Of a stretch of 64,000 nt of DNA, positions 7,324 through 15,704 are shown one piece after another. The DNA is taken from NCBI RefSeq assembly GCF_009769385.1, contig NZ_VKAB01000045.1:1-64000 (forward strand), given 5' to 3'. How positions within the stretch are numbered: the first letter of the stretch is position 1; each line of letters begins with the position of its first letter. The notes under the pieces are model-generated. The model had not been told where the DNA came from. It saw only the letters and a list, made by a program, of their open reading frames with translations, and made no database searches. Made by a program: the position numbers and the translations under genes. The stretch comes from Saccharothrix deserti (GTDB lineage: Bacteria > Actinomycetota > Actinomycetes > Mycobacteriales > Pseudonocardiaceae).

Positions 7324-9330
7324 TCAGAGCAGTGCTTCGGCGGCGATGGGGAAGTCGCGGATTCGGCGGCCGGTGGCGTGGAAGACGGCGTTGGCGATGG
7401 CGGGTGCGACGCCGACGAGTGTGATCTCGCCGAGTCCTTTGACGCCGAGGGGGTTTGTTTCGGGGTCGTTGCCGTTGAGGTAGATGGCTTGGAGGTTGGG
7501 GGTGTCGGCGTCGACGGCGATCTCGGCGAACACGGCGCCGTAGGCGGACATGGAGAACCGGTCGTGCACCGCGCCGGTGTAGGTGCCGATCGCTTCGAGG
7601 TGGGGGCGTTGGTTGCGGGTCAGCAGCTGTTGGTAGGTCTCGCCGCGGGTGGGGTCGTTCTTCAGGTGCATCCGTCCGTTGCGGACGATGACGTCCTCGG
7701 GCCGCACGCCGTGGAGGGGGGATCGGGGGTCGTTGACGGCGAGTGTGATCGCCTGCCGGCGCACCTGGTCGGAGCCGAGCTGGATTGCGGTGCCGACGCT
7801 GGCCATGGTCGTCGAGCCGCCGTGCGGCCCGGTCGGCGGCATGACCGAGTCACCCAGCCGGAAATCGACCGTCTGCATGGTCAGGCCGAGGGCGTCGGCG
7901 GCGACCTGGGGCATGGAGGTGTAGGTGCCGGGGCCCATGTCGCTGGTCGCGGATTGCACCAGGGCGGTGCCGTCGGCGTTGAGCCGGACATGTGCTTGGG
8001 CGGGAAACCCGCCGGTGTCGTAGACGGCGGCGGCCATGCCGGTGCCGATCAGCCAGTCACCGTCGCGCGTGACGCCCGGTTTGGGGTTGCGGCGGTGCCA
8101 GCCGAACTCCCGGGCACCCACCTGGTAGCACTCGCGCAGCCGGCGGGTGGAGAACGGCAACCCGGTCGACGGGTCCTTGCCGGGTTCGTTGCGCAGGCGC
8201 AGCTCGATCGGGTCGACGCCCAGTTCGTGGGCGAGCTCGTCCATCGCGCACTCGATGACCTGGGTGCCGGTGGCGAAGCCGGGACCACGCATCCAGATCG
8301 GGGTGTTCACATCCAGCGGCACCGTCGAATACGCCTGCCGCACGTGAGGCATGCTGTAGAGCATCTGCCCCGGCACCAGCACGGCCTCGGTGAACGTCTC
8401 GTAGCTGGAGGTCTCCGCCCGGACGTCGTGGACCATCGCGGTCAGCTGGCCGCGCCGGTCGCCGGCCACCTTCAACGCGTAGGTGTAGGCGGGCCGGAAA
8501 CCGGTGCCGAAGTACATTTGCCGCCGGGACAGCACGAGCTTCACCGGCAGACCGGTCACCCTGGCGGCCAGCGCCGCGATCGTGGTGTGCGGCCACGCGC
8601 GCAGCCCGCTGCCGAACCCGCCACCCACGAACGGTGAGATGACCCGCACCGACTGCTGCGGAATGCCGAACACCGCGGCGAGTTCGGTCTGGGTGCCACC
8701 GACCACCCACTGGGTCTTGTCCCACACCTTGAGGTTGTCACCATCCCAGCGGGCGATGGTGGCGTGGGGCTCCATGGGGTTGTGGTGGTTGCGGGCCAGC
8801 CGGTAGTTCAGGTCGAGTCGGACCGGCGCCTGCGTCCAGGCGGTGTCGGCGTCGCCGCGGGCGTAGCGGGTGGGCTCGTCGCCGGGCGCCTGGGTGAGGT
8901 CGGTGGACGGTGGCTCGGCGGCGTAGGTGACCTCGACCAGGCTCGCGGCGTGTTGCGCCGCCTCGAGGGTTTCCGCGACCGCGACGGCAACCGGCTGGCC
9001 GAAGAACAGCACCCGGTCGTCCTGGAACACCCGCAACCGTGTGCCTGGCTGCGGGTTGTTCGAGCCAGGGTTGTCGACGTAGGGCAGCCGGGGTGAGTTG
9101 CCGTGGTGGATCACCGTCAGCACACCGGGCTGGGCGAGCGCGGCCCGCGTATCGACGCCGGTGATCCGGCCGAGGCCGACGGTGCTGTCCACCACGACCG
9201 CGTACCGGACGTTGTCGACGCCCTCCTCGGCGCCGTGGTCCGCGGCGTAGGGGGCGCGGCCGGTCACCTTGAGCCGTCCGTCCACACGGGACTGCGGGGT
9301 GCCGACGGCAGTCTGGGGTTGCAGGGTCAT
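7324..9330 (-). CDS. Molybdenum hydroxylase large (Mo-binding) subunit, with internal deletion
   Basis: 668 aa, PaoC/YagR-like subunit of the xanthine dehydrogenase family. It would bind molybdopterin cytosine dinucleotide and oxidise aldehydes or N-heterocycles. Seen: the N-terminal GRAPYAADH, substrate-channel VVGGTQTELAAVFGI, cofactor motif SPFVGGGFGSGLRAWPH and the C-terminal KGLGEITLVG with the catalytic Glu. The family length is about 730. After FAEIAVDAD the sequence jumps directly to TPNLQAIYLNGNDPETNP, so about 60 residues that normally carry the 'GRIxNP...GGM' region are missing in frame; activity is doubtful. The ATG at 9328-9330 overlaps the natural stop of the FAD subunit (ATGA), but an extra base upstream fuses the two frames. 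Confidence 0.8.
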   Translation of the reverse strand: MTLQPQTAVGTPQSRVDGRLKVTGRAPYAADHGAEEGVDNVRYAVVVDSTVGLGRITGVDTRAALAQPGVLTVIHHGNSPRLPYVDNPGSNNPQPGTRLRVFQDDRVLFFGQPVAVAVAETLEAAQHAASLVEVTYAAEPPSTDLTQAPGDEPTRYARGDADTAWTQAPVRLDLNYRLARNHHNPMEPHATIARWDGDNLKVWDKTQWVVGGTQTELAAVFGIPQQSVRVISPFVGGGFGSGLRAWPHTTIAALAARVTGLPVKLVLSRRQMYFGTGFRPAYTYALKVAGDRRGQLTAMVHDVRAETSSYETFTEAVLVPGQMLYSMPHVRQAYSTVPLDVNTPIWMRGPGFATGTQVIECAMDELAHELGVDPIELRLRNEPGKDPSTGLPFSTRRLRECYQVGAREFGWHRRNPKPGVTRDGDWLIGTGMAAAVYDTGGFPAQAHVRLNADGTALVQSATSDMGPGTYTSMPQVAADALGLTMQTVDFRLGDSVMPPTGPHGGSTTMASVGTAIQLGSDQVRRQAITLAVNDPRSPLHGVRPEDVIVRNGRMHLKNDPTRGETYQQLLTRNQRPHLEAIGTYTGAVHDRFSMSAYGAVFAEIAVDADTPNLQAIYLNGNDPETNPLGVKGLGEITLVGVAPAIANAVFHATGRRIRDFPIAAEALL

Positions 9331-10308
9331 CGGATACCTCCCACCACACGCAGCTGACGTTCCACGGGTCCGTTTCAGCAGCTCAACCTTGAACTCGTTG
9401 TGTGTCAACGGCTGGGCGCCGTCCGCCGCCCGCGCGGCGGCCTCGGCCCACAACCGGTCCGACGGGCGCTTGCCGATCAGGTGCTGTTCCACCGTGGACA
9501 GCTTCCAGGGCACCGTGCCGACACCGCCGGCGGCGATCTTCGCCGCGCGGATCACCCCGCCCTGGACGTGCAGGGCGACCGCGGCGGAGGTGAGGGCGAA
9601 CTCGTAGCTCTGCCGGTCCCGCACCTTCAGATACCCCGACTTCAGCGGCCGAGGATGCGCCGGGATCTCCACCGCGGTGATCAGCTCACCGGGCCGCAAC
9701 GCCTGTTCCCGCTCCGGCGTGGTCCCCGGCTGGAGCAGGAAGTCAGCGAACGCCACCCGGCGTTCCCCGTCGGGGCCGAGCAGGTGCACGGACGCCTCCA
9801 GCGCGGCGAACGCCACCGCGACATCGGAGGGGTGGGTGGCCACGCAGTGCTCTGAGCCGCCGAGGATCGCGTGGGTCCGGTTGACCCCGCCCCGCGCGGC
9901 ACAACCCGAACCGGGTTGACGTTTGTTGCAGGCGGCGGACACGTCCCGGAAGTACGTGCAGCGGGTGCGCTGCATGATGTTGCCGCCGATGGTCGCCATG
10001 TTCCGCAACTGCGCCGACGCGCTCAACTCCAACGCCTCCGAGACCACCGGGTAGGCGTCACGCACCCTGCGGTCGGCGGCGGCCTCCGACATCCGCACCA
10101 GCGCGCCGATCCGCACCCCACCCCGCGGCGTGGCCGTGATCTCCCGCATCGGGAGGGCGCTGATGTCGACCACCGCGCCGGGACGTTCGACGGTCTCCCG
10201 CATCAGGTCGACCAGCGTCGTGCCGCCGGCGATGAAGCGCCCACCCCGCTGTCCAGCGGCGACCGCTTCACGAGTGTCGGAGACTTTCGCGTAGGTGAAA
10301 GGAAACAT
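9327..10308 (-). CDS. Molybdenum hydroxylase FAD subunit with a frameshift near its end
   Basis: PaoB/YagS-like middle subunit, about 326 aa. Seen: FAD-binding FIAGGTTLVDLM and NMATIGGNIMQRTRC, and the extra 4Fe-4S cluster Cys set of this subgroup (RCTYFRD, SAACNKRQPGSGC). The C-terminus should read KRTVERQLRVVGGIR and stop at TGA 9327-9329. In the given sequence an extra G in the run at 9366-9368 (C on the coding strand) shifts the frame after KRT. As written, FAD and Mo subunits are therefore one 994-aa open frame. Either this is a sequencing/assembly error, or a real fusion in a decaying operon. The three subunits run Fe-S, FAD, Mo in the usual order. Confidence 0.8.
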
Positions 10309-10315
10309 GACCGCC

Positions 10316-10987
10316 TCACCGCACCTTCGCGGCCTGCTGGACCGCCCGAACGATCTTCACGTAACAGCCGCAACGGCAGATGTTGCCGCTCATCCACTCC
10401 CGGATCTCCCCGGGCGACCCGGTGTGCCCTTCCCGGATGCAGCCGACGCCGGACATGATCTGCCCCGGCGTGCAGAAGCCGCACTGGAACGCGTCCTGCT
10501 CGATGAACGCCTCCTGCAACGAATGCAGGTCATCCCCGTCCGCGAGACCCTCGATCGTCGTGACCTCCGCGCCGTCCAGACGCACCGCCAACGTCAGACA
10601 CCCGTTCACCCGGCGACCGTCCACCAACACCGTGCACGCGCCGCAGGCGCCGGCGTCGCACCCCTTCTTCGTGCCGGGCAAGGCGAGGTGCTCCCGCACC
10701 AGGTCCAGCAGCGAGGTCCGGTTGTCCACCGTGACCGTCACTCGCCTGCCGTTCACGGTCAACGAGACACGACTGCTCGTGCCCCCGCCGGCCGGTTGCA
10801 TCGAGTCGACCGCTGCGGCCGCGGCCTGCTCGGCGTCCAGAAGCGATGGTCCGGCGACCACACCACCGGCCGCGACCCCGGTGGCCGCGATGAACGTCCG
10901 ACGGCGCAACGCCGGCGCGGACTCCGCTGGCGCGGATACGGGCTCTGGCGGGTCGGGCACAGGGGAAGCGTGGTGTCCGGCGGACAT
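10316..10987 (-). CDS. Molybdenum hydroxylase 2Fe-2S subunit, Tat-exported
   Basis: 223 aa, PaoA/YagT-like. It passes electrons through two 2Fe-2S clusters. Start at 10987 follows GGAGGG. Residues about 28-50 form a twin-arginine signal (RRRTFIAATGVAAGGVVAG), implying that the folded complex is exported and anchored outside the membrane. Plant-type cluster: CDAGACGAC with a following C in VNGCL. The C-terminal cluster: QCGFCTPGQI and NICRCGCY. All Cys ligands are intact, unlike the damaged FAD and Mo genes downstream. The spacing to the FAD gene is 7 nt, so this is the first gene of the operon. Confidence 0.9.
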   Translation of the reverse strand: MSAGHHASPVPDPPEPVSAPAESAPALRRRTFIAATGVAAGGVVAGPSLLDAEQAAAAAVDSMQPAGGGTSSRVSLTVNGRRVTVTVDNRTSLLDLVREHLALPGTKKGCDAGACGACTVLVDGRRVNGCLTLAVRLDGAEVTTIEGLADGDDLHSLQEAFIEQDAFQCGFCTPGQIMSGVGCIREGHTGSPGEIREWMSGNICRCGCYVKIVRAVQQAAKVR

Positions 10988-11076
10988 GCGCCCTCCAGTC
11001 GAGTTCGGCAGTTCGGAGATGAGCCTCAATACAACCCGCAGCGGCCACGTTGTGGGAGGTACTGACAGAGCACCCC

Positions 11077-11547
11077 TCACGTCACCTCGGTAAACGAGGG
11101 CCACACACCCACTGTGCTGCCGGGTTCAGCGGCGGCGACCAGCAGTGGCAGCTCGTCCAGGTCACCGCTGACGAGTACCCGCACGTCCCATGGGCCGAGG
11201 TCCAGCGCGGCGGCTACGGGTTCACCGGTGAGGGCGTCGGACGGGGCCACCGGCACCTGGACCTGAGTGGGTTCCCAGTCCAGTTGTGCACCACGTGGAC
11301 ACGGCGGCCGCCCGGTGCCGTTCCTGTTGTCGCGGTGCGGAACTGCTCGGGGCGGGTGCAGATGCCAGCGCGTGTCGGCGAGGACGGCCGGGTCGTGGGT
11401 CGGGTGTCCCGGCTGGATCGCGCCGGGGATGAGCTGACCGACCTGGATACCCTCGCCGGCCGCGGTGTCGTGGAGCATCGACGCGTAGGCGCTCTCGCCG
11501 GCGAACGCGATCGAGGCGCCGTTGACGAACAGGTAGGTCGGATTCAA
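11077..11547 (-). pseudogene. Short-chain dehydrogenase C-terminal remnant
   Basis: The first about 60 codons, SAYASMLHDTAAGEGIQVGQ then LIPGAIQPGHPTHDPAVLAD and TRWHLH, resemble the end of actinobacterial SDR proteins (helix, 'GAI', then 'DPxxLADxLWxLH'). The catalytic YxxxK and the nucleotide-binding half are absent. After TRWHLH the frame departs into Pro/Arg-rich residues, suggesting a frameshift, and ends with AAALDLGPWDVRVLVSGDL and more. The ATG has a possible GGAG upstream. I treat it as a remnant; a small real gene in its second half cannot be excluded. Confidence 0.35.
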
Positions 11548-11623
11548 CGTTTCTCCTGTAGATGATCCACCATCCCGGACGCGGGGAATCCGCCCGCCGC
11601 CGTATCAGCCGCGGATCGGGCTG

Positions 11624-12118
11624 CTACTCGAGCACCTCGACGGTGACCTGGCCTCGTTCGAGCCGGTTGAGCTGGTCCATCCCCGACTCGACCGTGCCGA
11701 TCGCGATCACGTCGTCGGAGACGCCGCCGCCAGGGTCGCCGTTGCGGGTGTCAGCGCCCGGCGAGCCGTCCGTGGTGAGCCGATCGGGCAGGTAGCTGAT
11801 CTTCTCCCTGCCGGCGAACTCCTCGAAAGTCAATGTCAGCGGCAGCTTCGCGACGAAGTCCCGGCTCGTGGGGTTGTCGACCACCCGGACGACGATCTCG
11901 GCATCCCCGGTGGCGAACCGTACCCGCGAGGCACCCATCTCAACCCCTTCCCCTTCGGTCGTGTCCTGCGTCGTGGCTGTCGGGGACTGTGCCGAACTCC
12001 GGGACTGTGTTGTGCTCGGAGACGGTGTTGGTGCCGAGGCGCCGTCCTGGGAGGCCGCGCAACCTGCCACCGGTATGAGCAGGAGCGCGGCCAGGGTGAC
12101 GAGGAGTCGCTTCCTCAT
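11624..12118 (-). CDS. Lipoprotein with cyclophilin-like domain
   Basis: 164 aa. Start at 12118, with GGAGG 8 nt upstream. A type II signal peptide (MRKRLLVTLAALLLIPVAGC) ends in lipobox VAGC, so Cys20 would be lipidated and the protein anchored on the outer face of the membrane. A Ser/Thr/Pro linker follows (about residues 22-55), then RVRFATGDAEIVVRVVDNPT, SRDFVAKLPLTLTFEEFAGR and EKISYLP. This is the cyclophilin-like beta-barrel fold found in small actinobacterial secreted proteins, without the catalytic residues of true prolyl isomerases. The C-terminus ends VIAIGTVESGMDQL then a short strand. The neighbours do not suggest a partner. Confidence 0.7.
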   Translation of the reverse strand: MRKRLLVTLAALLLIPVAGCAASQDGASAPTPSPSTTQSRSSAQSPTATTQDTTEGEGVEMGASRVRFATGDAEIVVRVVDNPTSRDFVAKLPLTLTFEEFAGREKISYLPDRLTTDGSPGADTRNGDPGGGVSDDVIAIGTVESGMDQLNRLERGQVTVEVLE

Positions 12119-12272
12119 GGCTAGGACCTCCGAAACGTCGTGACGGGGAATCGGGAGGTACGCGCTCCGTGCCCCGCCCGGCACCGTCGCGGATCACCCG
12201 TGAGGTGGGCTGACATGACACCGAGGCGGGCGAGGCACGGCGACGGACCAGACGCGGGGTAGGCAGCGGTGG

Positions 12273-12779
12273 TCACACGCGGAGCAGGGCCTTGATGGCG
12301 CGGCGTTCGTCCATGGCCTTGTAGGCCTCGGCGGCCTGGTCGAGCGGGAGTTCGAGGTCGAAGACCTTGCCGGGGTCGATCTTCCGGTTCCAGATGAGGT
12401 CGATGAGTTGGGGCAGGTACTGGCGGACCGGGGCGGGGCCGCCGTGCAGGTGGACGTGGGAGAAGAACAGCTCCAGGCCGTCCAGTGCGACGTCGTGGGC
12501 GACGCCGACGTAGCCGACGTGCCCGCCGGGCCGGGTGGAGCGGATGGCCTGCATCATCGACTCCTGGGTGCCGACGGCCTCGATCACGCTGTGCGCGCCC
12601 AGCCCGCCGGTCAGCTCCTTGATCTTCGCCACGCCTTCGTCGCCGCGCTCGGTGACGATGTCGGTCGCCCCGTACTCCCACGCGAGCTTCTGCCGCGGCT
12701 CGTGGCGGCTCATCGCGATGATCCGCTCGGCGCCGAGCTGTTTCGCGGCCAGGACCGCGAGCAGGCCGACGGCGCCGTT
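12273..12779 (-). pseudogene. Zinc-type alcohol dehydrogenase, C-terminal half only
   Basis: The frame encodes NGAVGLLAVLAAKQLGAERI, then AMSRHEPRQKLAWEYGATDI, VIEAVGTQESMMQAIRSTRP and GGHVGYVGV, the Rossmann and C-terminal parts of a medium-chain zinc alcohol dehydrogenase. It ends normally at AIKALLRV. The N-terminal catalytic half, with the zinc ligands, is missing. At 12779/12780 the homology stops exactly where a plus-strand sugar-binding protein fragment begins, which also lacks its 5' end. No promoter or start remains. Confidence 0.8.
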
Positions 12780-13649
12780 CTACGGTGAGTCGTCCTTCCT
12801 GATGTACAACAAGGAAGTCATGGCGGAGAAGGGCATCACGATGCCGGAGCGGCCGACGTGGCAGCAGGTGGCGGACATCGCCGCCGCGGTCGACGGTGCC
12901 CGTCCGGGGATGAAGGGCATCTGCCTGCGTGGTCTGCCCGGCTGGGGTGAGCTCGGCGCACCGCTGACGTCCATCGTCAACACCTTCGGTGGCACGTGGT
13001 TCGACAAGGACTGGAAGGCGCGGGTCAACAGTCCGGAGTTCAAGCAGGCGACGAACTTCTACGTCGACCTGGTCCGTGACCACGGTGAGGCGGGCGCGCC
13101 GCAGGCCGGCTTCACCGAGTGCCTGAACGCGATGAGCCAGGAGAAGGTCGCGATGTGGTACGACGCGACCAGCGCGGCCGGGTCGTTGGAGGACACCAAG
13201 TCCAGCAAGGTCGCGGGCAAGGTCGCGGGCAAGGTCGGTTACGCGTACGCGCCGGTGGTGGCGACGAAGAGCAGCGGCTGGCTCTGGGCCTGGGCGTGGG
13301 CGATGCCGAAGACCACGAAGAAGGCTGACGCCGCCTCGAAGTTCATGCTGTGGGCGTCGGGCAAGGAGTACGAGAAGATCGTCGGCGAGCAGTTGGGCTG
13401 GTCACGGGTGCCGGCGGGGAAGCGTGCCAGCACGTACGACATCCCCGAGTACAGGACGGCTTCGGCGGCGTTCGGTGACATCACCCTGAAGTCGATCGAG
13501 GAGGCCGATCCGACCAACCCGAATTCCAGGACCTGGGCACGAAGGTGACGCAGGAGATCTCCGCCGCCATCGCCGGCAACACCACGGTGGACGCGGCGCT
13601 GGAGAAGGGCCAGGAGCTGGCCGAGGAAGTCGCGAAGAACTACCCGTGA
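12780..13649 (+). pseudogene. Polyol/sugar ABC transporter binding protein, truncated and frameshifted
   Basis: From 12780 the frame reads YGESSFLMYNKEVMAEKGIT, then ERPTWQQVADIAAAVDG, GICLRGLPGWGELGAPLTSI and VNTFGGTWFDKDW, the C-terminal two thirds of a SmoE-like sorbitol/mannitol-binding protein. The signal peptide, lipobox and first domain are gone. A 12-bp tandem duplication doubles VAGK near 13210-13233. At about 13520, after DPTNP, a small deletion shifts the frame: the read-through frame stops at 13546-13548, while the natural end (FQDLGTKVTQEISAAIAGNT to EEVAKNYP) continues one frame over to TGA 13647-13649. Two permease genes follow, so the importer lacks its receptor. Confidence 0.85.
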
Positions 13650-13727
13650 CCCACCGGTGCCCGGCTGGTTCGTTCCGACCGGGCACCGCTCCACCGACCC
13701 CCTGGCCGTCACCGGCGGAGGAAAGCC

Positions 13728-14687
13728 ATGACCACGCTCATCGAGGCGCCCGAGACCGCGCCACCGCCCGCCCGCCCGCGGACGCCCGTCGGCGTCGGCA
13801 AGTGGCGGCGGCGCATCCCACTGCTACCGGCGCTGGTCTTCACCGTCATCGTCACGCAGTTGCCCTTCGTGGCCACGCTCGTCATCTCCACCTTCCAGCG
13901 GAACATCCTCAAGCCGGGGGAGCGGCAGTCCACCGGGCTGGCCAACTACGCGTTCGTGTTCACCGACGAGCGGCTGCGCTCGGCGGTGCTCAACACGGTC
14001 GTGCTGACCGCGTCGGTGGTGCTCGTCAGCGTGCTGCTCGGACTCGGTCTGGCGCTGCTGCTCGACCGCCGCTTCCCAGGCCGCGGCCTGGCGCGGACCC
14101 TGCTCATCGCACCGTTCCTGGTCATGCCGGTCGCGGCGGCGTTGTTGTGGAAGCACGCCGTGTACAACCCGGGCTACGGGCTGCTCAACGGCACGCTGAA
14201 CGCCGTTTACCGGTTCTTCGGGGCGGCCAACGGTCCCACGGTCGACTGGGTTTCCACCTTCCCCATGCCGGCGGTCGTGCTGTCGCTGGTGTGGCAGTGG
14301 ACGCCGTTCATTATGCTGATCCTGCTGGCCGGCCTCCAGGCGCAGCCCGGTGACGTCCTGGAAGCAGCCAAGGTCGACGGCGCGTCGGCACTGGCGACGT
14401 TCCGCTTCATCACGCTGCCGCACCTGCGGCAGTACCTGGAGTTGGGCATCCTGCTCGGCACGATCTACGTGGTGCAGACGTTCGACGCGGTCTACACCAT
14501 CACCCAGGGCGGGCCTGGTTCGGACACGACCAACCTGCCCTACGAGATCTACCTGACCATGTTCCGCAAGTACGAGTACGGCGAGGCAGCGGCGGCCGGT
14601 GTCGTGGTCGTGCTCGGCTCGATCGTGATCGCGACCTTCGCGTTGCGCACCATCGCATCGCTGTTCCGTCAGGAGGCATACCGATGA
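13728..14687 (+). CDS. ABC transporter permease (polyol/sugar type)
   Basis: 319 aa, inner-membrane permease of the MalF/SmoF type. ATG at 13728 follows GGAGG (AGGAAAG). Six membrane segments are visible, starting with RIPLLPALVFTVIVTQLPFV. The cytoplasmic EAA loop that docks on the ATPase reads VLEAAKVDGASALATFRFIT plus LPHLRQY and is intact. It sits 78 nt after the broken binding-protein gene and overlaps the second permease by 4 nt (ATGA at 14684). It is structurally complete but likely useless without its receptor and with a truncated partner. Confidence 0.9.
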   Translation: MTTLIEAPETAPPPARPRTPVGVGKWRRRIPLLPALVFTVIVTQLPFVATLVISTFQRNILKPGERQSTGLANYAFVFTDERLRSAVLNTVVLTASVVLVSVLLGLGLALLLDRRFPGRGLARTLLIAPFLVMPVAAALLWKHAVYNPGYGLLNGTLNAVYRFFGAANGPTVDWVSTFPMPAVVLSLVWQWTPFIMLILLAGLQAQPGDVLEAAKVDGASALATFRFITLPHLRQYLELGILLGTIYVVQTFDAVYTITQGGPGSDTTNLPYEIYLTMFRKYEYGEAAAAGVVVVLGSIVIATFALRTIASLFRQEAYR

Positions 14688-15277
14688 CCGCCCACGCAGC
14701 AGTCGGCGCTCCCGGCGCCGGGCTCGGGAAGCGTCTCCGCCGGGCCAAGGACCACGGCGGGTCGCCGCGGTTGACGCCGTTGTGGACCTTCGTCGCCTGG
14801 CTCGCCACCCTGGCGTTCTTCGCGCCGGTGGCGTGGATGGTGCTCACCTCCTTCCACCAGGAGGCCGACGCGGCGACGAACCCGCCGACGCCCTTCGCGC
14901 CGTTCACGCTGGACCAGTACGCGACGCTGCTGGGCCGGGACATCACGCTGTTCCTGGTCAACTCGGCCACCGCGAGCGTCGTGTCCACGCTGTTGGTGCT
15001 CGCGCTGGCGGTACCGGCGGCCTACGCGCTGTCCATCAAGCCGGTCGAGAAGTGGACCGACGTGATGTTCTTCTTCCTGTCCAGCAAGTTCCTCCCGGCC
15101 ATCGCGGCCCTGCTGCCGGTCTACATGATCGTCAAGAACGTCGGGATGCTGGACAACGTGTGGACGCTGGTCGTCCTCTGCACCGCCATGAACCTGCCGA
15201 TCGCGGCGAGCCGCAGTACGAGTGCTCTGATCGCCGCCGGGGTCGGCGGGCGTCCGGTGTGTCGGCCGGCGCTGTAA
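14684..15277 (+). pseudogene. Second ABC permease, 3' end lost to a transposase fragment
   Basis: MalG/SmoG-type permease. The first about 177 residues are normal (TPLWTFVAWLATLAFFAPVA, MVLTSFHQEADAATNPPTPF, VEKWTDVMFFFLSSKFLPAI, and VVLCTAMNLPIAAS). The usual continuation (WMMRSFF and the EAA loop) is absent. From about 15216 the reading frame runs antisense through a transposase fragment and ends at 15277. No ATPase gene follows. I infer that insertion or recombination removed the rest of the operon. Confidence 0.85.
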
Positions 15278-15559
15278 TCCCACCTCCCGGCGATGAACCT
15301 GCGGTGCCAGGCGAGCAGAGTGCCGGGAGACAGGAAAGACGACCCGCCGGCGGAGGCGGTCCACCAGCCCGGACAGCGCGGCGAACCGGAACCGGTCTGA
15401 GGGCTCGTAGCGGACCGGGTCCGTGACGTGCCGACGAAGTACCGCGTTCTCGTGCCGCAGTACGAGCAGTTCAGCGTCCTTCGCCGCCTCGCTGCGCAGC
15501 AGCACCGACGGGACGGACAGCAGCTTCCGGGTCACCTTGTACAGCAGGGACACGATCAC
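15216..15559 (-). pseudogene. Integrase-type transposase, N-terminal fragment
   Basis: The minus strand reads LLYKVTRKLLSVPSVLLRSE, AAKDAELLVLRHENAVLRRH and VRYEPSDRFRFAALSGLV, the N-terminal helical part of an IS3/IS481-like actinomycete transposase. A frameshift near 15345 moves the continuation (PGTLLAWHRRFIAGRWDY) to another frame. The fragment ends abruptly at about 15216 inside the permease gene, before the DDE core. Confidence 0.7.
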
Positions 15560-15659
15560 CCGGACATGCTCTCAACCCGCTGGTGCCGCCGGTCTACCAG
15601 CGACGACGACTTTTCGAACGGCACAAGGTCGGGCAGCGGCACGTCGGACGCACGCGAAC

Positions 15660-15696
15660 GGCCGGGTACCGGAGGCTTGGCGCCCGGTGCCCGGCC
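15660..15696. terminator. 13-bp hairpin after the DUF1996 gene
   Basis: Arms 15660-15672 and 15684-15696 pair with one G-U, around an 11-nt loop. It begins 9 nt beyond the stop of the minus-strand gene, in the right place for a transcription terminator. Confidence 0.6.
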
Positions 15697-15704
15697 GTGT
15701 CGGG

